From an uncultured Actinomycetes bacterium (GTDB lineage: Bacteria; Actinomycetota; Actinomycetes; Nanopelagicales; Nanopelagicaceae): 43,848 nt of DNA. The notes beneath the pieces were generated by a model that was given only the letters and a program-made list of their open reading frames with translations, did no database searches and was not told the origin of the DNA. This document shows positions 17,536 to 27,120 of this stretch, one piece after another. The stretch spans positions 1-43,848 of the forward strand of contig CAIXPV010000070.1 of NCBI GenBank assembly GCA_903921405.1, read 5' to 3'. Each line of letters starts with the position of its first letter. The first letter of the stretch is position 1. A program made the translations under genes and the position numbers.

Positions 17536-20500
17536 ATGTCATTTCGAGCCATCTCCCCCTCAGTGGATTTGCCCGCTCTCGAGCACTCCATCTTAGATTT
17601 CTGGCGCGATAACCAAATCTTCCACAAGACAGTCAACGCCCGAGAAGGCGCCGCTCCATGGACGTTTTATGAAGGACCACCAACGGCCAATGGAATGCCT
17701 GGCGCTCACCATATTGAGGCCCGTGTATTCAAAGATGTGTTCCCACGTTTTCAGACCATGAAAGGCAGACATGTAACCAGAAAAGCTGGGTGGGATTGTC
17801 ATGGTCTCCCAGTTGAGATCGCAGTTGAAAAAGAGTTGGGCTTTGCTGGAAAAGGTGACATTGAAAAATATGGAGTTGCAGCATTTAATGACAAATGTCG
17901 CGAGTCAGTGCAACGCCACGTAGGTGCATTTACAGATATGACAGATCGCATGGGTTTTTGGGTCGATTTTGATGAAGCGTATTGGACGATGTCGCCAGAG
18001 TATGTGGAAAGTGTGTGGTGGTCGCTCAAAGAGATTTGGAAGAAAGGTCTTCTTGTTCAAGATCACCGAGTCGCACCTTACTGTCCGCGTTGTGGAACAG
18101 GCTTATCTGATCACGAATTAGCGCAGGGGTATGAGACTGTCATTGATCCATCGGTCTTTGTGCGTTTTCCAGTGACATCAGGTGAACTAGCAGATATGCA
18201 CGCATCACTTCTTGTTTGGACTACTACACCTTGGACGCTTGTATCAAATACTGCAATTGCTGTTCATCCAGATGTTGAATACGTCGTCGTGCAGGTTAGC
18301 GTTGATGAAAAGAGTGAAGTTCTCATCGTTGCCAAAGCCTTAATCGAAAGCGTTAAGGGTGAGAAGGTAGTTCTTAAAACTATGCTCGGCAAGGATTTAG
18401 AGCGCACAACATATCTACGACCATTTGATTATGTAGAGATCCCTGATGCGCACTATGTAGTCCTTGCAACATATGTAACAACTGAAGATGGAACTGGTTT
18501 AGTTCACCAATCCCCTGCCTTTGGCGCCGATGACCTTGCAGTCTGCCGTAGTTATGGCCTACCTGTTGTTAATCCGATTGCACCTGATGGAACTTTTCTT
18601 GCTACAACCCCAGTCGTCGGTGGAATGTTCTTTAAAGATGCCGACAAAGTATTAGTTAAAGAGTTGAAAGCCAGTGGCGCGCTCTATAAGCATCAACCAT
18701 ATGAGCACACATATCCACACTGCTGGCGCTGCCATACGGCGCTGATGTATTACGCACAACCATCTTGGTATGTACGAACAACTTCGATAAAAGATGAGCT
18801 TCTTCGCGAAAATGCGGCAACCGATTGGCATCCACAGACAATTAAGGAGGGCCGATACGGTGACTGGCTCAATAACAATATCGACTGGGCGCTTTCTCGT
18901 AACCGCTATTGGGGAACTCCGCTACCAATTTGGCGCTGTGACAACAAACATGAAATCTGTGTCGATTCGCTAAAAGAACTTGGCGCACTTGCCGGACAAG
19001 AGCTATCAAATCTGGATCCGCATAGACCTTTTGTCGATGACATTAGGTTTGCCTGCGCCGAGTGCGCACTTGTTATGACTCGTGTGCCTGAAGTAATCGA
19101 CTGCTGGTATGACTCCGGTGCAATGCCATTTGCTCAATGGGGATATCCGCACAAAGAGGGATCTGTAGAAAAGTTTAACGAGTCATATCCTGCAGATTTT
19201 ATCTGCGAAGCAATCGATCAAACCCGTGGCTGGTTCTATACGTTGATGACTATCGGAACACTTGTCTTTGAAAAATCATCGTACAAAACCGTTTTATGCC
19301 TGGGCCATATCTTAGATAAAGATGGTCGCAAAATGAGTAAGCACGTTGGAAATGTTCTAGAGCCAATGGCGCTCATGGATCAGCATGGCGCAGATGCAGT
19401 TCGCTGGTACATGTTGGCTGCAGGATCACCATGGGCTGCGCGAAGAGTTGGGCATGAGGCAATTAATGAAGTAATTAGAAAGACACTTCTTACTTACTGG
19501 AACACTGTCTCTTTTCATGCACTGTATGCCAACGCATCGAACTTTGATCTCGCACAGTCTCCTCCACTTGCTGAGCGCCAGTTGATGGATCGTTGGATTA
19601 TCTCTGAGCTCAATGTTCTTATTGGAACTGTTGATGATGCACTTGAAGGATTTGACTCACAGATCGCTGGCAAAGCTTTAGCTAGTTTCATCGATGATTT
19701 ATCAAACTGGTACGTGCGTCGCTCTCGACGACGCTTTTGGGATGGTGATGTCGCTGCAATGGCAACACTTCATGAATGTTTGGTTACTTTAACTAAACTA
19801 CTGGCGCCAATGGTCCCTTTTATTACCGAACAAGTCTGGCAAGAACTAGTACGCCCTACTGATTCAACTGCCATGGCTTCGGTCCATCTATCCGATTTTC
19901 CAACTGTTAATACTGATGCAATACATGTAGAACTATCCCAACAAGTAGCTCTCACTAGGCGAATTGTTGAGTTAGGAAGAGCATCTCGTGCTGAATCTGG
20001 AATCAAAATCCGCCAACCACTGCAACGCGCACTTATTGCTGCAACTGGCTGGGCCGGATTGCCTCAAGCCATGCGTGAACAGATCGCCGACGAGCTCAAC
20101 GTAATCGAGCTCGAAGATATCGCTACCGCCGATGGTGATCTTGTAGATATTTCTGTAAAAGCAAACTTCAAGAGTTTAGGTGCACGCTTTGGTGGGGCAG
20201 TTCAAGAGATTGCCAAAGCTATTGCAGCCACTGACCCGACGGTGCTTGTAAAACAGCTGCGAACTCAAGACATCACAACTGTTGGCACCTGGCAGATAAG
20301 CCTTGACGACTTAGTAGTTACTGAGGTTCCAAAGAGTGGCTGGATGGTCTCATCTCATGACGGCGAGAGTGTGGCACTTGATCTAGCGCTGTCTCCAGCG
20401 CTAATTTTGGCCGGCAATGCCCGTGAAGTAGTTCGTTTTATTCAAGAGCGTCGAAAGAGTGATGGCTTTGAAATCTCTGATCGCATTAATATAACCTGGA

Positions 20501-20649
20501 ATGCACACCAAGAAATAGTCGATGCTATTGACAGTGATTTAGTGCGCATACAGGACGAGACTCTGGCCTTATCAATGGTTCGCGATGCATCTCTTGCTTT
20601 AGACCAAGGTGATCTTGGGCTTGCAGTGAAGTTGGTTAAAGCCCTCTAA
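17536..20649 (+). CDS. ileS: Isoleucyl-tRNA synthetase (eukaryote-like type)
   Basis: 1037 residues from the ATG at 17536, seven bases after GGAGG at 17524-17528; an earlier in-frame start would lie within the T-box. It charges tRNA-Ile. The class I signatures are the HIGH-type AHHIE motif (H58, H59) and KMSKH (599-603). Length, the CPRCG motif (APYCPRCGTGLSD) in the editing-domain region and the HCWRCHTALMYYAQPSWYVRT block point to the long IleRS2 type, which is common in Actinobacteria and often mupirocin tolerant. The tRNA-binding anticodon domain follows residue 700. The 3' end overlaps the convergent yggT by 14 bases. Confidence 0.97.
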   Translation: MSFRAISPSVDLPALEHSILDFWRDNQIFHKTVNAREGAAPWTFYEGPPTANGMPGAHHIEARVFKDVFPRFQTMKGRHVTRKAGWDCHGLPVEIAVEKELGFAGKGDIEKYGVAAFNDKCRESVQRHVGAFTDMTDRMGFWVDFDEAYWTMSPEYVESVWWSLKEIWKKGLLVQDHRVAPYCPRCGTGLSDHELAQGYETVIDPSVFVRFPVTSGELADMHASLLVWTTTPWTLVSNTAIAVHPDVEYVVVQVSVDEKSEVLIVAKALIESVKGEKVVLKTMLGKDLERTTYLRPFDYVEIPDAHYVVLATYVTTEDGTGLVHQSPAFGADDLAVCRSYGLPVVNPIAPDGTFLATTPVVGGMFFKDADKVLVKELKASGALYKHQPYEHTYPHCWRCHTALMYYAQPSWYVRTTSIKDELLRENAATDWHPQTIKEGRYGDWLNNNIDWALSRNRYWGTPLPIWRCDNKHEICVDSLKELGALAGQELSNLDPHRPFVDDIRFACAECALVMTRVPEVIDCWYDSGAMPFAQWGYPHKEGSVEKFNESYPADFICEAIDQTRGWFYTLMTIGTLVFEKSSYKTVLCLGHILDKDGRKMSKHVGNVLEPMALMDQHGADAVRWYMLAAGSPWAARRVGHEAINEVIRKTLLTYWNTVSFHALYANASNFDLAQSPPLAERQLMDRWIISELNVLIGTVDDALEGFDSQIAGKALASFIDDLSNWYVRRSRRRFWDGDVAAMATLHECLVTLTKLLAPMVPFITEQVWQELVRPTDSTAMASVHLSDFPTVNTDAIHVELSQQVALTRRIVELGRASRAESGIKIRQPLQRALIAATGWAGLPQAMREQIADELNVIELEDIATADGDLVDISVKANFKSLGARFGGAVQEIAKAIAATDPTVLVKQLRTQDITTVGTWQISLDDLVVTEVPKSGWMVSSHDGESVALDLALSPALILAGNAREVVRFIQERRKSDGFEISDRINITWNAHQEIVDAIDSDLVRIQDETLALSMVRDASLALDQGDLGLAVKLVKAL

Positions 20650-20917
20650 CGAGACCTAAGAGAAGCTGAACGGCAAAGAAGAGAACGATAAAACTTAGAT
20701 CAAGACTGACTGCGCCAAGTCGTAGAGGTGGAATAAATCTGCCAACAAAACGCATGGGTTGATCTGTGATTGAGTAAATCGCTTCTACAAAATAAAGAGA
20801 TATTCCGCTTGGACGCCAGTTACGCGCAAACATACGGATGTAATCAAGTATGAGCCGACCTAGGAGTGCAAATAAGAAGAGTTGCAGAATGCCCGCTAGG
20901 AGCGAACCGATAGCCAC
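20636..20917 (-). CDS. YggT-family membrane protein
   Basis: 93 residues with two membrane helices (about 5-28 and 68-90) flanking the family-typical segment YSITDQPMRFVGRFIPPLRLGAVSLDLS. YggT proteins lie beside sepF in Gram-positive division clusters (ylmG) and affect cell or chloroplast nucleoid morphology. The start is GTG at 20917, four bases after sepF. In most Actinobacteria divIVA follows next; here the gene instead runs into the end of ileS on the other strand. Confidence 0.9.
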   Translation of the reverse strand: MAIGSLLAGILQLFLFALLGRLILDYIRMFARNWRPSGISLYFVEAIYSITDQPMRFVGRFIPPLRLGAVSLDLSFIVLFFAVQLLLGLVRGL

Positions 20918-20921
20918 AAAA

Positions 20922-21395
20922 TTAGCTCTGGTTAAAGAAGCTGGCTTGAGCAGCCGCTGATTTATCTTCAGTGCTCACTTGCACGTTAGCAGGTGAGATA
21001 AGAAAAACCTTTTTAGTCACACGTTCAATAGTTCCATGCAAACCAAATGCAAGGCCACTTGCAAAATCTACAAGACGCTTGTGCTCGGATTCATCCATGT
21101 CAGTCAAATTAATGATGACTGGATTGCCCAAGCGGAAATGCTCACCAATCGTTCTGGCCTCGTTATAGAAACGAGGATGCAAAGTGATGATGCGATCTAC
21201 AACTGGAAGATCGAGCTGTGGTGCAAGTTCAACTGTCGATGTATGAACTGAAGAAACCGAACGTGCTGCTCGAGTCTTAATCCGTACATCGCTAGAAGGT
21301 TGAACTGCAGGTACTGATGAAGCCACGTGAGTATCAAACTCCGGGTCATCCATCAAACCAAGATAGTTTGCGACGCGCTTAAGGGCATTAGTCAT
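20922..21395 (-). CDS. sepF: Cell division protein SepF
   Basis: 157 residues. An N-terminal amphipathic membrane anchor (MTNALKRVANYLGL) and acidic DDPEFD are followed by a variable linker and the SepF core (about 68-145: ITLHPRFYNEARTIGEHF, PVIINLTDMDESEHKRLVDFASGL, VFLISP). SepF tethers FtsZ to the membrane in bacteria that lack FtsA, as in Actinobacteria. The FtsZ tail it binds is present in this window (EIDVPDFMK). It lies 21 bases after yggS. Confidence 0.95.
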   Translation of the reverse strand: MTNALKRVANYLGLMDDPEFDTHVASSVPAVQPSSDVRIKTRAARSVSSVHTSTVELAPQLDLPVVDRIITLHPRFYNEARTIGEHFRLGNPVIINLTDMDESEHKRLVDFASGLAFGLHGTIERVTKKVFLISPANVQVSTEDKSAAAQASFFNQS

Positions 21396-21416
21396 AGATA
21401 AAATATACCGATCTAA

Positions 21417-22079
21417 CTACCTAGAACCCAGGATTGAACTGCCAATTCGGACATGTGTCGCACCGTGCAGAATAGCCTCTTCAAAATCCCCGCTCATACC
21501 AGCTGATAAAAAAGTTGCTTCCTTAAACTCAGTAACAAATTCTTGGTGTATCTGTGCCAAAGAAGTAAAGGCTTCAGGAGCACTCTGACCTAGCGGAGCA
21601 ACGGCCATGAGCCCCAATAATCGATGCGTACTAGATGCTTGAACAAGGCTAGCTAATTGATAGAGAGCCTCCCGATTGGCACCTCCACGATTGTCGGCTC
21701 CGTCCAGACTCACTTGCAGAAAGATATCCAACGGGTGTGACGCGAATTTTTCGATGATTTCAAAGTGTCGTGCATCATCTAGTGAGTGGATGACGTGGCT
21801 CCAACTGCAAATTGATTTTATTTTGTTGCTTTGAATCTGACCCTGAAAATGCCATTGCGCTGACACCATTCGTGCCTTCTCGGCACCATCGGCATCTCGA
21901 TTTTCACCGAAATCATGGATACCCAACTCTTTGAGAATTTCAATATCACTGACAGGAAATGTTTTCGTTACGGCAATTAGAGTTATATCTTCCACATTTC
22001 GGCCAGACATCTTTGCGCTTGCATCAATCCGCCCCTGTACTTCGGCAAGGTTTTCAGCGATTTCATTAAATCTGGTCAT
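21417..22079 (-). CDS. PLP homeostasis protein (YggS/PLPBP family)
   Basis: 220 residues, alanine-racemase-like barrel without a second domain. The PLP lysine lies in LIAVTKTFP, followed by DFGENRDADGAEKA, WHFQGQIQSNKIKSI and the phosphate-binding SAGMSGDFEEAI and HVRIGSSILGSR. The family binds PLP and buffers vitamin B6 and amino acid levels; no catalytic reaction is established. This gene (ylmE type) sits between pgeF and sepF as in most Gram-positive division clusters. The ATG overlaps the pgeF stop by four bases. Confidence 0.94.
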   Translation of the reverse strand: MTRFNEIAENLAEVQGRIDASAKMSGRNVEDITLIAVTKTFPVSDIEILKELGIHDFGENRDADGAEKARMVSAQWHFQGQIQSNKIKSICSWSHVIHSLDDARHFEIIEKFASHPLDIFLQVSLDGADNRGGANREALYQLASLVQASSTHRLLGLMAVAPLGQSAPEAFTSLAQIHQEFVTEFKEATFLSAGMSGDFEEAILHGATHVRIGSSILGSR

Positions 22080-22738
22080 AGCCAGACCACGCCAGCGCTT
22101 CGGCCCGTTATGTTGTGACGTCGGTATGAAAATTGGTGTGAATCTTCTAACGTGCAGACAGTCGAGGCTTCGTAAGTAATTCCTTGTTCAACTAAGTTCG
22201 CAATCAAAGCTTTAGGTAAATCAAGTGCAGGGGTGTGCTCGCGCGTGAGTGAAAAAGCTTGGGGATTTGTTGCACAAACCTCATCGTGCATCACCTGCGA
22301 AACTTCATAACACCGTCCACAAATAGATGCTCCAAGTTTTGCATGAATGTCACCTGCTCCTAAACGCTGCATCTCTGAAATTACTTTTAGTGCGATTCCG
22401 TTGTGCAGACCTTTACGACCAACATGAACGGCTGCAATTACTGACTGCGATTGCAGTAAGAGAGGAATGCAATCTGCCACCATCACTGCAAGGGCGATTC
22501 CCTTAGTCGTCGTAATAAGGGCATCACAGATTGGTTCGACTTCTGTGATGCGATCGACATGGACAAAGACATCTCCATGAACCTGATTCATAAACTGTGT
22601 AGGACCAACCATTGAAGCAAGTAAGGCACGATTTTTGTTAACTGTCAGTACGTCATCTCCAACGTGATGAGCCAGATTAAATGATTCATAAGGCGCCAGG
22701 CTGAACCCCTGACGCCTATCGGTAAAGATTGCTGGCAA
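22076..22738 (-). CDS. pgeF: PgeF/YfiH multicopper-type purine nucleoside phosphorylase
   Basis: 220 residues (Cu-oxidase_4, formerly laccase domain; ylmD). Members act on adenosine and inosine or edit peptidoglycan precursors (PgeF removes mis-incorporated L-Ser). Metal-ligand blocks are visible: FMNQVHGD, VADCIPLLL and AAVHVGRKGL, plus GASICGRCYEVS. The start must be TTG at 22738, four bases after the ftsZ stop, because the family's opening (IFTDRRQGFS-PY-SFNLAHHVGDD) is then complete and no ATG or GTG fits. Confidence 0.9.
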   Translation of the reverse strand: MPAIFTDRRQGFSLAPYESFNLAHHVGDDVLTVNKNRALLASMVGPTQFMNQVHGDVFVHVDRITEVEPICDALITTTKGIALAVMVADCIPLLLQSQSVIAAVHVGRKGLHNGIALKVISEMQRLGAGDIHAKLGASICGRCYEVSQVMHDEVCATNPQAFSLTREHTPALDLPKALIANLVEQGITYEASTVCTLEDSHQFSYRRHNITGRSAGVVWL

Positions 22739-22742
22739 AGCC

Positions 22743-23879
22743 TTACTTCATAAAGTCTGGAACGTCGATCTCATCATCTTGCGCAACGAGCTCTTCAAAA
22801 GTTACTCGGCGCCGAGGTGTTGGCTCATCACCTAGCTCAAGGGCAACTGAGATTGGATCATTAGCGGCGATTGGATCAGCCACTCCGCCCAGGGTCGCTG
22901 CATCTATGACTGGTGTAGAGACCCGCTTAGGCTCTCCCCCTTCAAAGCCAGCTGCTACTACCGTAATACGTACTTCGTCGCCAAGGGCATCATCGATTGT
23001 GGTACCAAAAATAAACTTTGCATTTGGATGAACAGCTGATTGAACCAACTCGCACGCTTCGTTAACTTCAAAGAGTCCTAAATCTGATCCACCAGATACA
23101 GAGAGAAGTACGCCCATTGCGCCATCGATTGATGCCTCAAGAAGTGGCGAAGAGATTGCTAACTCTGCCGCGCGTAATGCACGATTTTCTCCACGAGCAG
23201 AACCAATACCCATTAGCGCTGAACCCGCTCCGGACATTACGGCCTTAACATCGGCAAAGTCTAAATTGATTAAACCTGGCTGCGTAATGATTTCAGTAAT
23301 TCCTTGAACACCCGATAGTAAAACCTGATCAGCGCTCTTGAATGCATCGGCCAATGTAATCGTGCGATCAGAGATTGCAAGAAGTCGATCATTTGGAATA
23401 ACGATTAACGTATCAACTTCAGCACGCAAAGCTTCGATACCTGCATCTGCCTGGCTTGCGCGAAGTTTAGCTTCAAAAGAAAATGGACGAGTGACAACAC
23501 CGATTGTTAAAGCACCAATGTCGCGTGCAATTTTTGCAACGATAGGTGCCGCACCGGTTCCGGTGCCTCCACCTTCGCCTGCAGTTACGAAAACCATATC
23601 GGCGCCGCGCAGGATTTCTTCAATGTCATCAGCATGATCGAGTGCGGCTTCGCGTCCTTTTTCAGGATCCATTCCAGCACCAAGTCCACGTGTTGTTCGT
23701 CTTCCGATATCTAACTTAACATCGGCATCGCTCATTAAAAGATGTTGTGCATCAGTATTAATTGCAATGAACTCAACGCCTTTAAGTCCAACATCGATCA
23801 TGCGATTGATTGCATTTACTCCACCGCCACCAATGCCTACAACTTTGATGACTGCTAAATAATTCTGCGGTGAAGCCAC
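22743..23879 (-). CDS. ftsZ: Cell division protein FtsZ
   Basis: 378 residues. The tubulin-like GTPase that forms the division ring. The GTP-binding loop GGGTGTG is at 103-109, with NTDAQ at 41-45 and the T7 catalytic loop LINLDFADVKAVM. The disordered linker ends in the conserved tail DEIDVPDFMK, the SepF-binding peptide. The GTG start is set by GGAGGAG five bases upstream. A 135-base gap precedes it, the longest in the mur-fts part of the cluster, consistent with its own promoter. Confidence 0.98.
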   Translation of the reverse strand: MASPQNYLAVIKVVGIGGGGVNAINRMIDVGLKGVEFIAINTDAQHLLMSDADVKLDIGRRTTRGLGAGMDPEKGREAALDHADDIEEILRGADMVFVTAGEGGGTGTGAAPIVAKIARDIGALTIGVVTRPFSFEAKLRASQADAGIEALRAEVDTLIVIPNDRLLAISDRTITLADAFKSADQVLLSGVQGITEIITQPGLINLDFADVKAVMSGAGSALMGIGSARGENRALRAAELAISSPLLEASIDGAMGVLLSVSGGSDLGLFEVNEACELVQSAVHPNAKFIFGTTIDDALGDEVRITVVAAGFEGGEPKRVSTPVIDAATLGGVADPIAANDPISVALELGDEPTPRRRVTFEELVAQDDEIDVPDFMK

Positions 23880-23946
23880 GTTTCTCCTCCTTGTGAACCA
23901 TAAACCTCAACTTGAGCCTTATAATTCAATCTTTATTGATAAGGCG

Positions 23947-23975
23947 AAAGTAAAGTGCCAGCCCTTCTTAATCAA
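23947..23975 (-). promoter_or_regulatory. Candidate ftsZ promoter
   Basis: In the 135-base gap between ftsQ and ftsZ the minus strand carries TTGATT (23970-23975), 17 bases, then TACTTT (23947-23952), a fair sigma-70-type pair. A second A/T-rich possibility is TATAAG nearer the gene. ftsZ is known in other Actinobacteria to have extra promoters inside or beside ftsQ; the exact site here is inference. Confidence 0.4.
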
Positions 23976-24014
23976 ACACCGACTCGAACTATTTATTGTG
24001 TCGTTGATTATTAT

Positions 24015-24656
24015 TTATTTAACGATTGGTGCATGAGGGGCAGATACATCAATTCGCTTCAATGCAGAGTTCTCGGGTTGAAGCAACAAAGCCTTATAAA
24101 CCTTTGCTTTTAGCGCATTTTCTTCACTGCGACCCCATCGAAGTTCAATGGATCGTGAATTGGCCTGAATCTGCATAATGAATGTATCTGCGCTATGGAC
24201 TTTAAGAACCGTGATTTGCGAGGAGATTTCCACTGGAAGCTGCCTAAAGAAGGCTGCAGCAATAATGGCAGAGTCAACTGATGGTGCTTGTATACGTGGC
24301 AAGTTTGAGACGTTTTGGTTGCGAAGAGTAAAGCTTTTTCCTAAGGCATCGATTGCCATGTCGTTATAAATTGCAATGGGAGTTCGTTCGGTTATTGTGA
24401 TTTCAACCGTGCCATTTATCCAATTCCTAGATACGTCGGCGCCCTTGACCCAGTCATATTTTTCATAGAAGCTCGCAACTACGCGCGGTTCAACGCGGGC
24501 TAGTTTTTCACCCTTATCGATATTTGTTGGCAAGTAGGTGCTTGTGCCTTTTATTATCACGTTGCTAACAGTAAATAATGAGGACCAACCCAATATATAT
24601 GCGGCCCCACTTAGAACCACAAGTGCACCTAATAAATATAAACGTCGTTTTTTCAT
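24015..24656 (-). CDS. ftsQ: Cell division protein FtsQ
   Basis: 213 residues from the ATG at 24656, which shares one base with the murC stop (TGATG). A basic start (MKKRRLY) leads into one membrane helix (about 8-27), then a POTRA domain (FTVSNVIIKGTSTYLPTNI, ARVEPRVVASFYEKYDWVKGADVSRNWINGTVEITITERTPIAI) and a beta domain to the end. It links FtsB/FtsL to the divisome in the extracytoplasmic space. It is somewhat short compared with most actinobacterial FtsQ, mainly through a minimal cytoplasmic tail. Confidence 0.93.
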   Translation of the reverse strand: MKKRRLYLLGALVVLSGAAYILGWSSLFTVSNVIIKGTSTYLPTNIDKGEKLARVEPRVVASFYEKYDWVKGADVSRNWINGTVEITITERTPIAIYNDMAIDALGKSFTLRNQNVSNLPRIQAPSVDSAIIAAAFFRQLPVEISSQITVLKVHSADTFIMQIQANSRSIELRWGRSEENALKAKVYKALLLQPENSALKRIDVSAPHAPIVK

Positions 24657-26044
24657 CAACTAAAGCGCCGACTTAATCCATCGATAATAATTGGTGCTAA
24701 AGAACTGACATCACCTGCACCAAGAGTAATTATCACATCACCGGGTTGGGCATAGTTAACTATTAGATCCGCTACTTCAATGAAGTTGGGTATGTACTCA
24801 CCTTTTTCCATTGCGTCAGTAATGAGCTGTGAAGTGATACCCGGAATAGGTTTTTCACTTGCGGCATAGATTTCCAAGACGATTACGCGATCTGCAGTAT
24901 CAAGTACCTTTGCAAAAGCTGCTGCAAATGCTTGAGTGCGAGAGTATCTGTGCGGCTGGAAGATAACTAATAATCGCCCATCACCAGCAAATCGTCTCGC
25001 AGCAGCAAGAGTTACATCAATCTCGGTTGGGTGGTGACCATAGTCATCGACAACCCGAATCCCATGAACCGTTCCAACTAATTCAAAGCGGCGCCCTGTT
25101 CCATGGAAAGTTGCAAGTCCTGTTAACAAATCTGTTGGAGCAAAACCTAGTTCGATACCTGTTGCTAAAACGCCGGCAGCATTGAGGAGATTGTGATGAC
25201 CTGGAACTACAAGCTCAATAAAACCAATTGCTTTGCCATGCCAAAGAGCCCGCGCCTTTGATCCAGTTGCACCGAGTTCGATGTGATCTAATCTCAAATC
25301 AGCGTTCTCAGCGACACCATAAGAAATCACCTTCAGATCACCCGTCTTGGTAACAAGGGTGCGTGCACCAGAATCATCGGCGCAATAGGTAAGAAAACCC
25401 TCAGAATTAATTGTTGCTGCAAAGGCTTCAAAAGCGAGTTCCACATCTGCCGGCGTAGCAAAAAAATCTACGTGGTCATGCTCAACGTTTGTCACAATCG
25501 CAGCGAAGGGGTGGTACTCAACAAAAGATCCATCGGATTCATCGGCTTCTGCAACAAATATATTGCCCGTACCACGATGAGCATTTGAACCAGAGGCAGT
25601 GATGGTGCCACCAATCGCAAAAGATGGATCTTCTGCGCAGGCTTGCAAAGCCACTGCCAGCATTGAGGACGTTGTTGTTTTGCCGTGGGTTCCCGCAACT
25701 GCAATCGATTTAGACTCTGACATCAAGATCGCCAAAGCTGCAGCGCGAGTGAGCACCTTCAGTCCAAGCTCGTGCGCACGAATCATTTCGGGATTACTTG
25801 TCCCTATTGCCGTGGAATACACGACAAGGTCTGCTCCATCAACATTGCCGGCACTGTGCATAGTTGATATATGCGCACCCAGTGCTTGAAGTGCCTTCAC
25901 GACGGAAGAGTCTTTAGCATCAGAGCCGCTAACTGTAATTGAGTGCGATAGAGCGATTCGCGCTAATCCGCTCATCCCAGCCCCACCGATGCCTATAAAG
26001 TGAATACGTTTTCCGGTAAGGGAGTTTAATTTAATACGTGTCAC
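24656..26044 (-). CDS. murC: UDP-N-acetylmuramate-L-alanine ligase
   Basis: 462 residues. The first amino acid ligase of peptidoglycan precursor synthesis. It has the nucleotide-binding N-domain (HFIGIGGAGMSGLARI), the ATP loop AVAGTHGKTTTSSM, the HxxN region (VPGHHNLLNAAGVLA) and the C-terminal domain (VDDYGHHPTEI, FQPHRYSRTQAF, TLGAGDVSSLAP). The start is GTG, overlapping the murG stop (GTGA). Confidence 0.97.
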   Translation of the reverse strand: MTRIKLNSLTGKRIHFIGIGGAGMSGLARIALSHSITVSGSDAKDSSVVKALQALGAHISTMHSAGNVDGADLVVYSTAIGTSNPEMIRAHELGLKVLTRAAALAILMSESKSIAVAGTHGKTTTSSMLAVALQACAEDPSFAIGGTITASGSNAHRGTGNIFVAEADESDGSFVEYHPFAAIVTNVEHDHVDFFATPADVELAFEAFAATINSEGFLTYCADDSGARTLVTKTGDLKVISYGVAENADLRLDHIELGATGSKARALWHGKAIGFIELVVPGHHNLLNAAGVLATGIELGFAPTDLLTGLATFHGTGRRFELVGTVHGIRVVDDYGHHPTEIDVTLAAARRFAGDGRLLVIFQPHRYSRTQAFAAAFAKVLDTADRVIVLEIYAASEKPIPGITSQLITDAMEKGEYIPNFIEVADLIVNYAQPGDVIITLGAGDVSSLAPIIIDGLSRRFS

Positions 26045-27120
26045 TGAGCACCCATTGCGAACTCACCTAGGGCCACAATTTTCTCCCCAGCATCTAAATC
26101 TTTCATATCTCCTGCAATTGGTGCCTGACGCGATCGAAGCAATAGCTCATCGATTGAGGAAATTAAATATTCGGCGCTGAAATCAGACTGGGCGATAACT
26201 TTGGCACGTCCGGTTTCTACCAACGTACGAGCATTAAGCAACTGCTCGCCATTTCCAATAGCTAGAGGCACGAAAAGAGCATAACGTCCTAGAGCGCCGA
26301 ACTCGCTACAGGTAACGGCTCCGCTTCGCGCAATTATCAAATCACTCGCTAAATACGCCTGTGCCATGTCATCAACATATGCAACTGGACGATATGTTCC
26401 TTGCGTTGGCGGAAGAGCGTTGAGGCGACCAACGGAGTGAAGAATTGAGATATTTTTCGATAGCAACGCAGCTAATGATTCATTAATAATCGAATTAATC
26501 GCTACAGAACCTTGCGATCCACCCATGACAAGAATTAATGGTGCCTTAGTATCAAAGCCCAGGGCTTGTTTTGCACTCACTCGGGCCGCACTCCAGTCCT
26601 TACTTGATTCCACGAGAGAGATTGCAACATCCGAACGCAGTGGAATGCCAGTGATAAGTGCATCTGTGAACTCTTTACTATCTACTGGGTTAGCAACGGC
26701 TAGGTAAGGAGTCATTAGCGCCCCCAACCTGTTTGCCCAGCCAGGCTTGGCGTTTGCTTCATGAACCAGCGTTGGAACGCCAGCCAATCGTGCGGCTAGA
26801 TAGGCAGGTGCGCTGACGTATCCCCCAAAACCTATTAATAGATCGGCCGATTTTAGGATTGTATAAGAGGCCTTTACTGAATTAACTAAATCAATTGGAA
26901 TCTTTGTCCAAGACAGCGATGGTCTTCTAGATATTGCAACCTTTGGAATAAGAGTGAGCGTAAATCCACTTGCTGGAATTAAAGTATTTTCAAGACCGTT
27001 TTTTGTGCCAAGAAAAATGATGTCATCCTGTGGATGTGCTAACTTCCAGATACGTGCAACTGCTAGCGCAGGTTCAATATGGCCGGCAGTTCCGCCGCCA
27101 GCAAGAACTATCGTAGCCAT
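26041..27120 (-). CDS. murG: MurG GlcNAc transferase (lipid II synthase)
   Basis: 359 residues, GT28 family. It adds GlcNAc to lipid I at the inner face of the membrane. The glycine-rich loop VLAGGGTAGHIEPALAVA, GFGGYVSAPAYLAARL and VHEANAKPGWANR are in the N-domain. The C-domain has LVMGGSQGSVAINSI, YVDDMAQAYLASDLIIARSGAVTCSE and QLLNARTLVETG. The ATG lies 13 bases inside the end of ftsW. Confidence 0.97.
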   Translation of the reverse strand: MATIVLAGGGTAGHIEPALAVARIWKLAHPQDDIIFLGTKNGLENTLIPASGFTLTLIPKVAISRRPSLSWTKIPIDLVNSVKASYTILKSADLLIGFGGYVSAPAYLAARLAGVPTLVHEANAKPGWANRLGALMTPYLAVANPVDSKEFTDALITGIPLRSDVAISLVESSKDWSAARVSAKQALGFDTKAPLILVMGGSQGSVAINSIINESLAALLSKNISILHSVGRLNALPPTQGTYRPVAYVDDMAQAYLASDLIIARSGAVTCSEFGALGRYALFVPLAIGNGEQLLNARTLVETGRAKVIAQSDFSAEYLISSIDELLLRSRQAPIAGDMKDLDAGEKIVALGEFAMGAQ

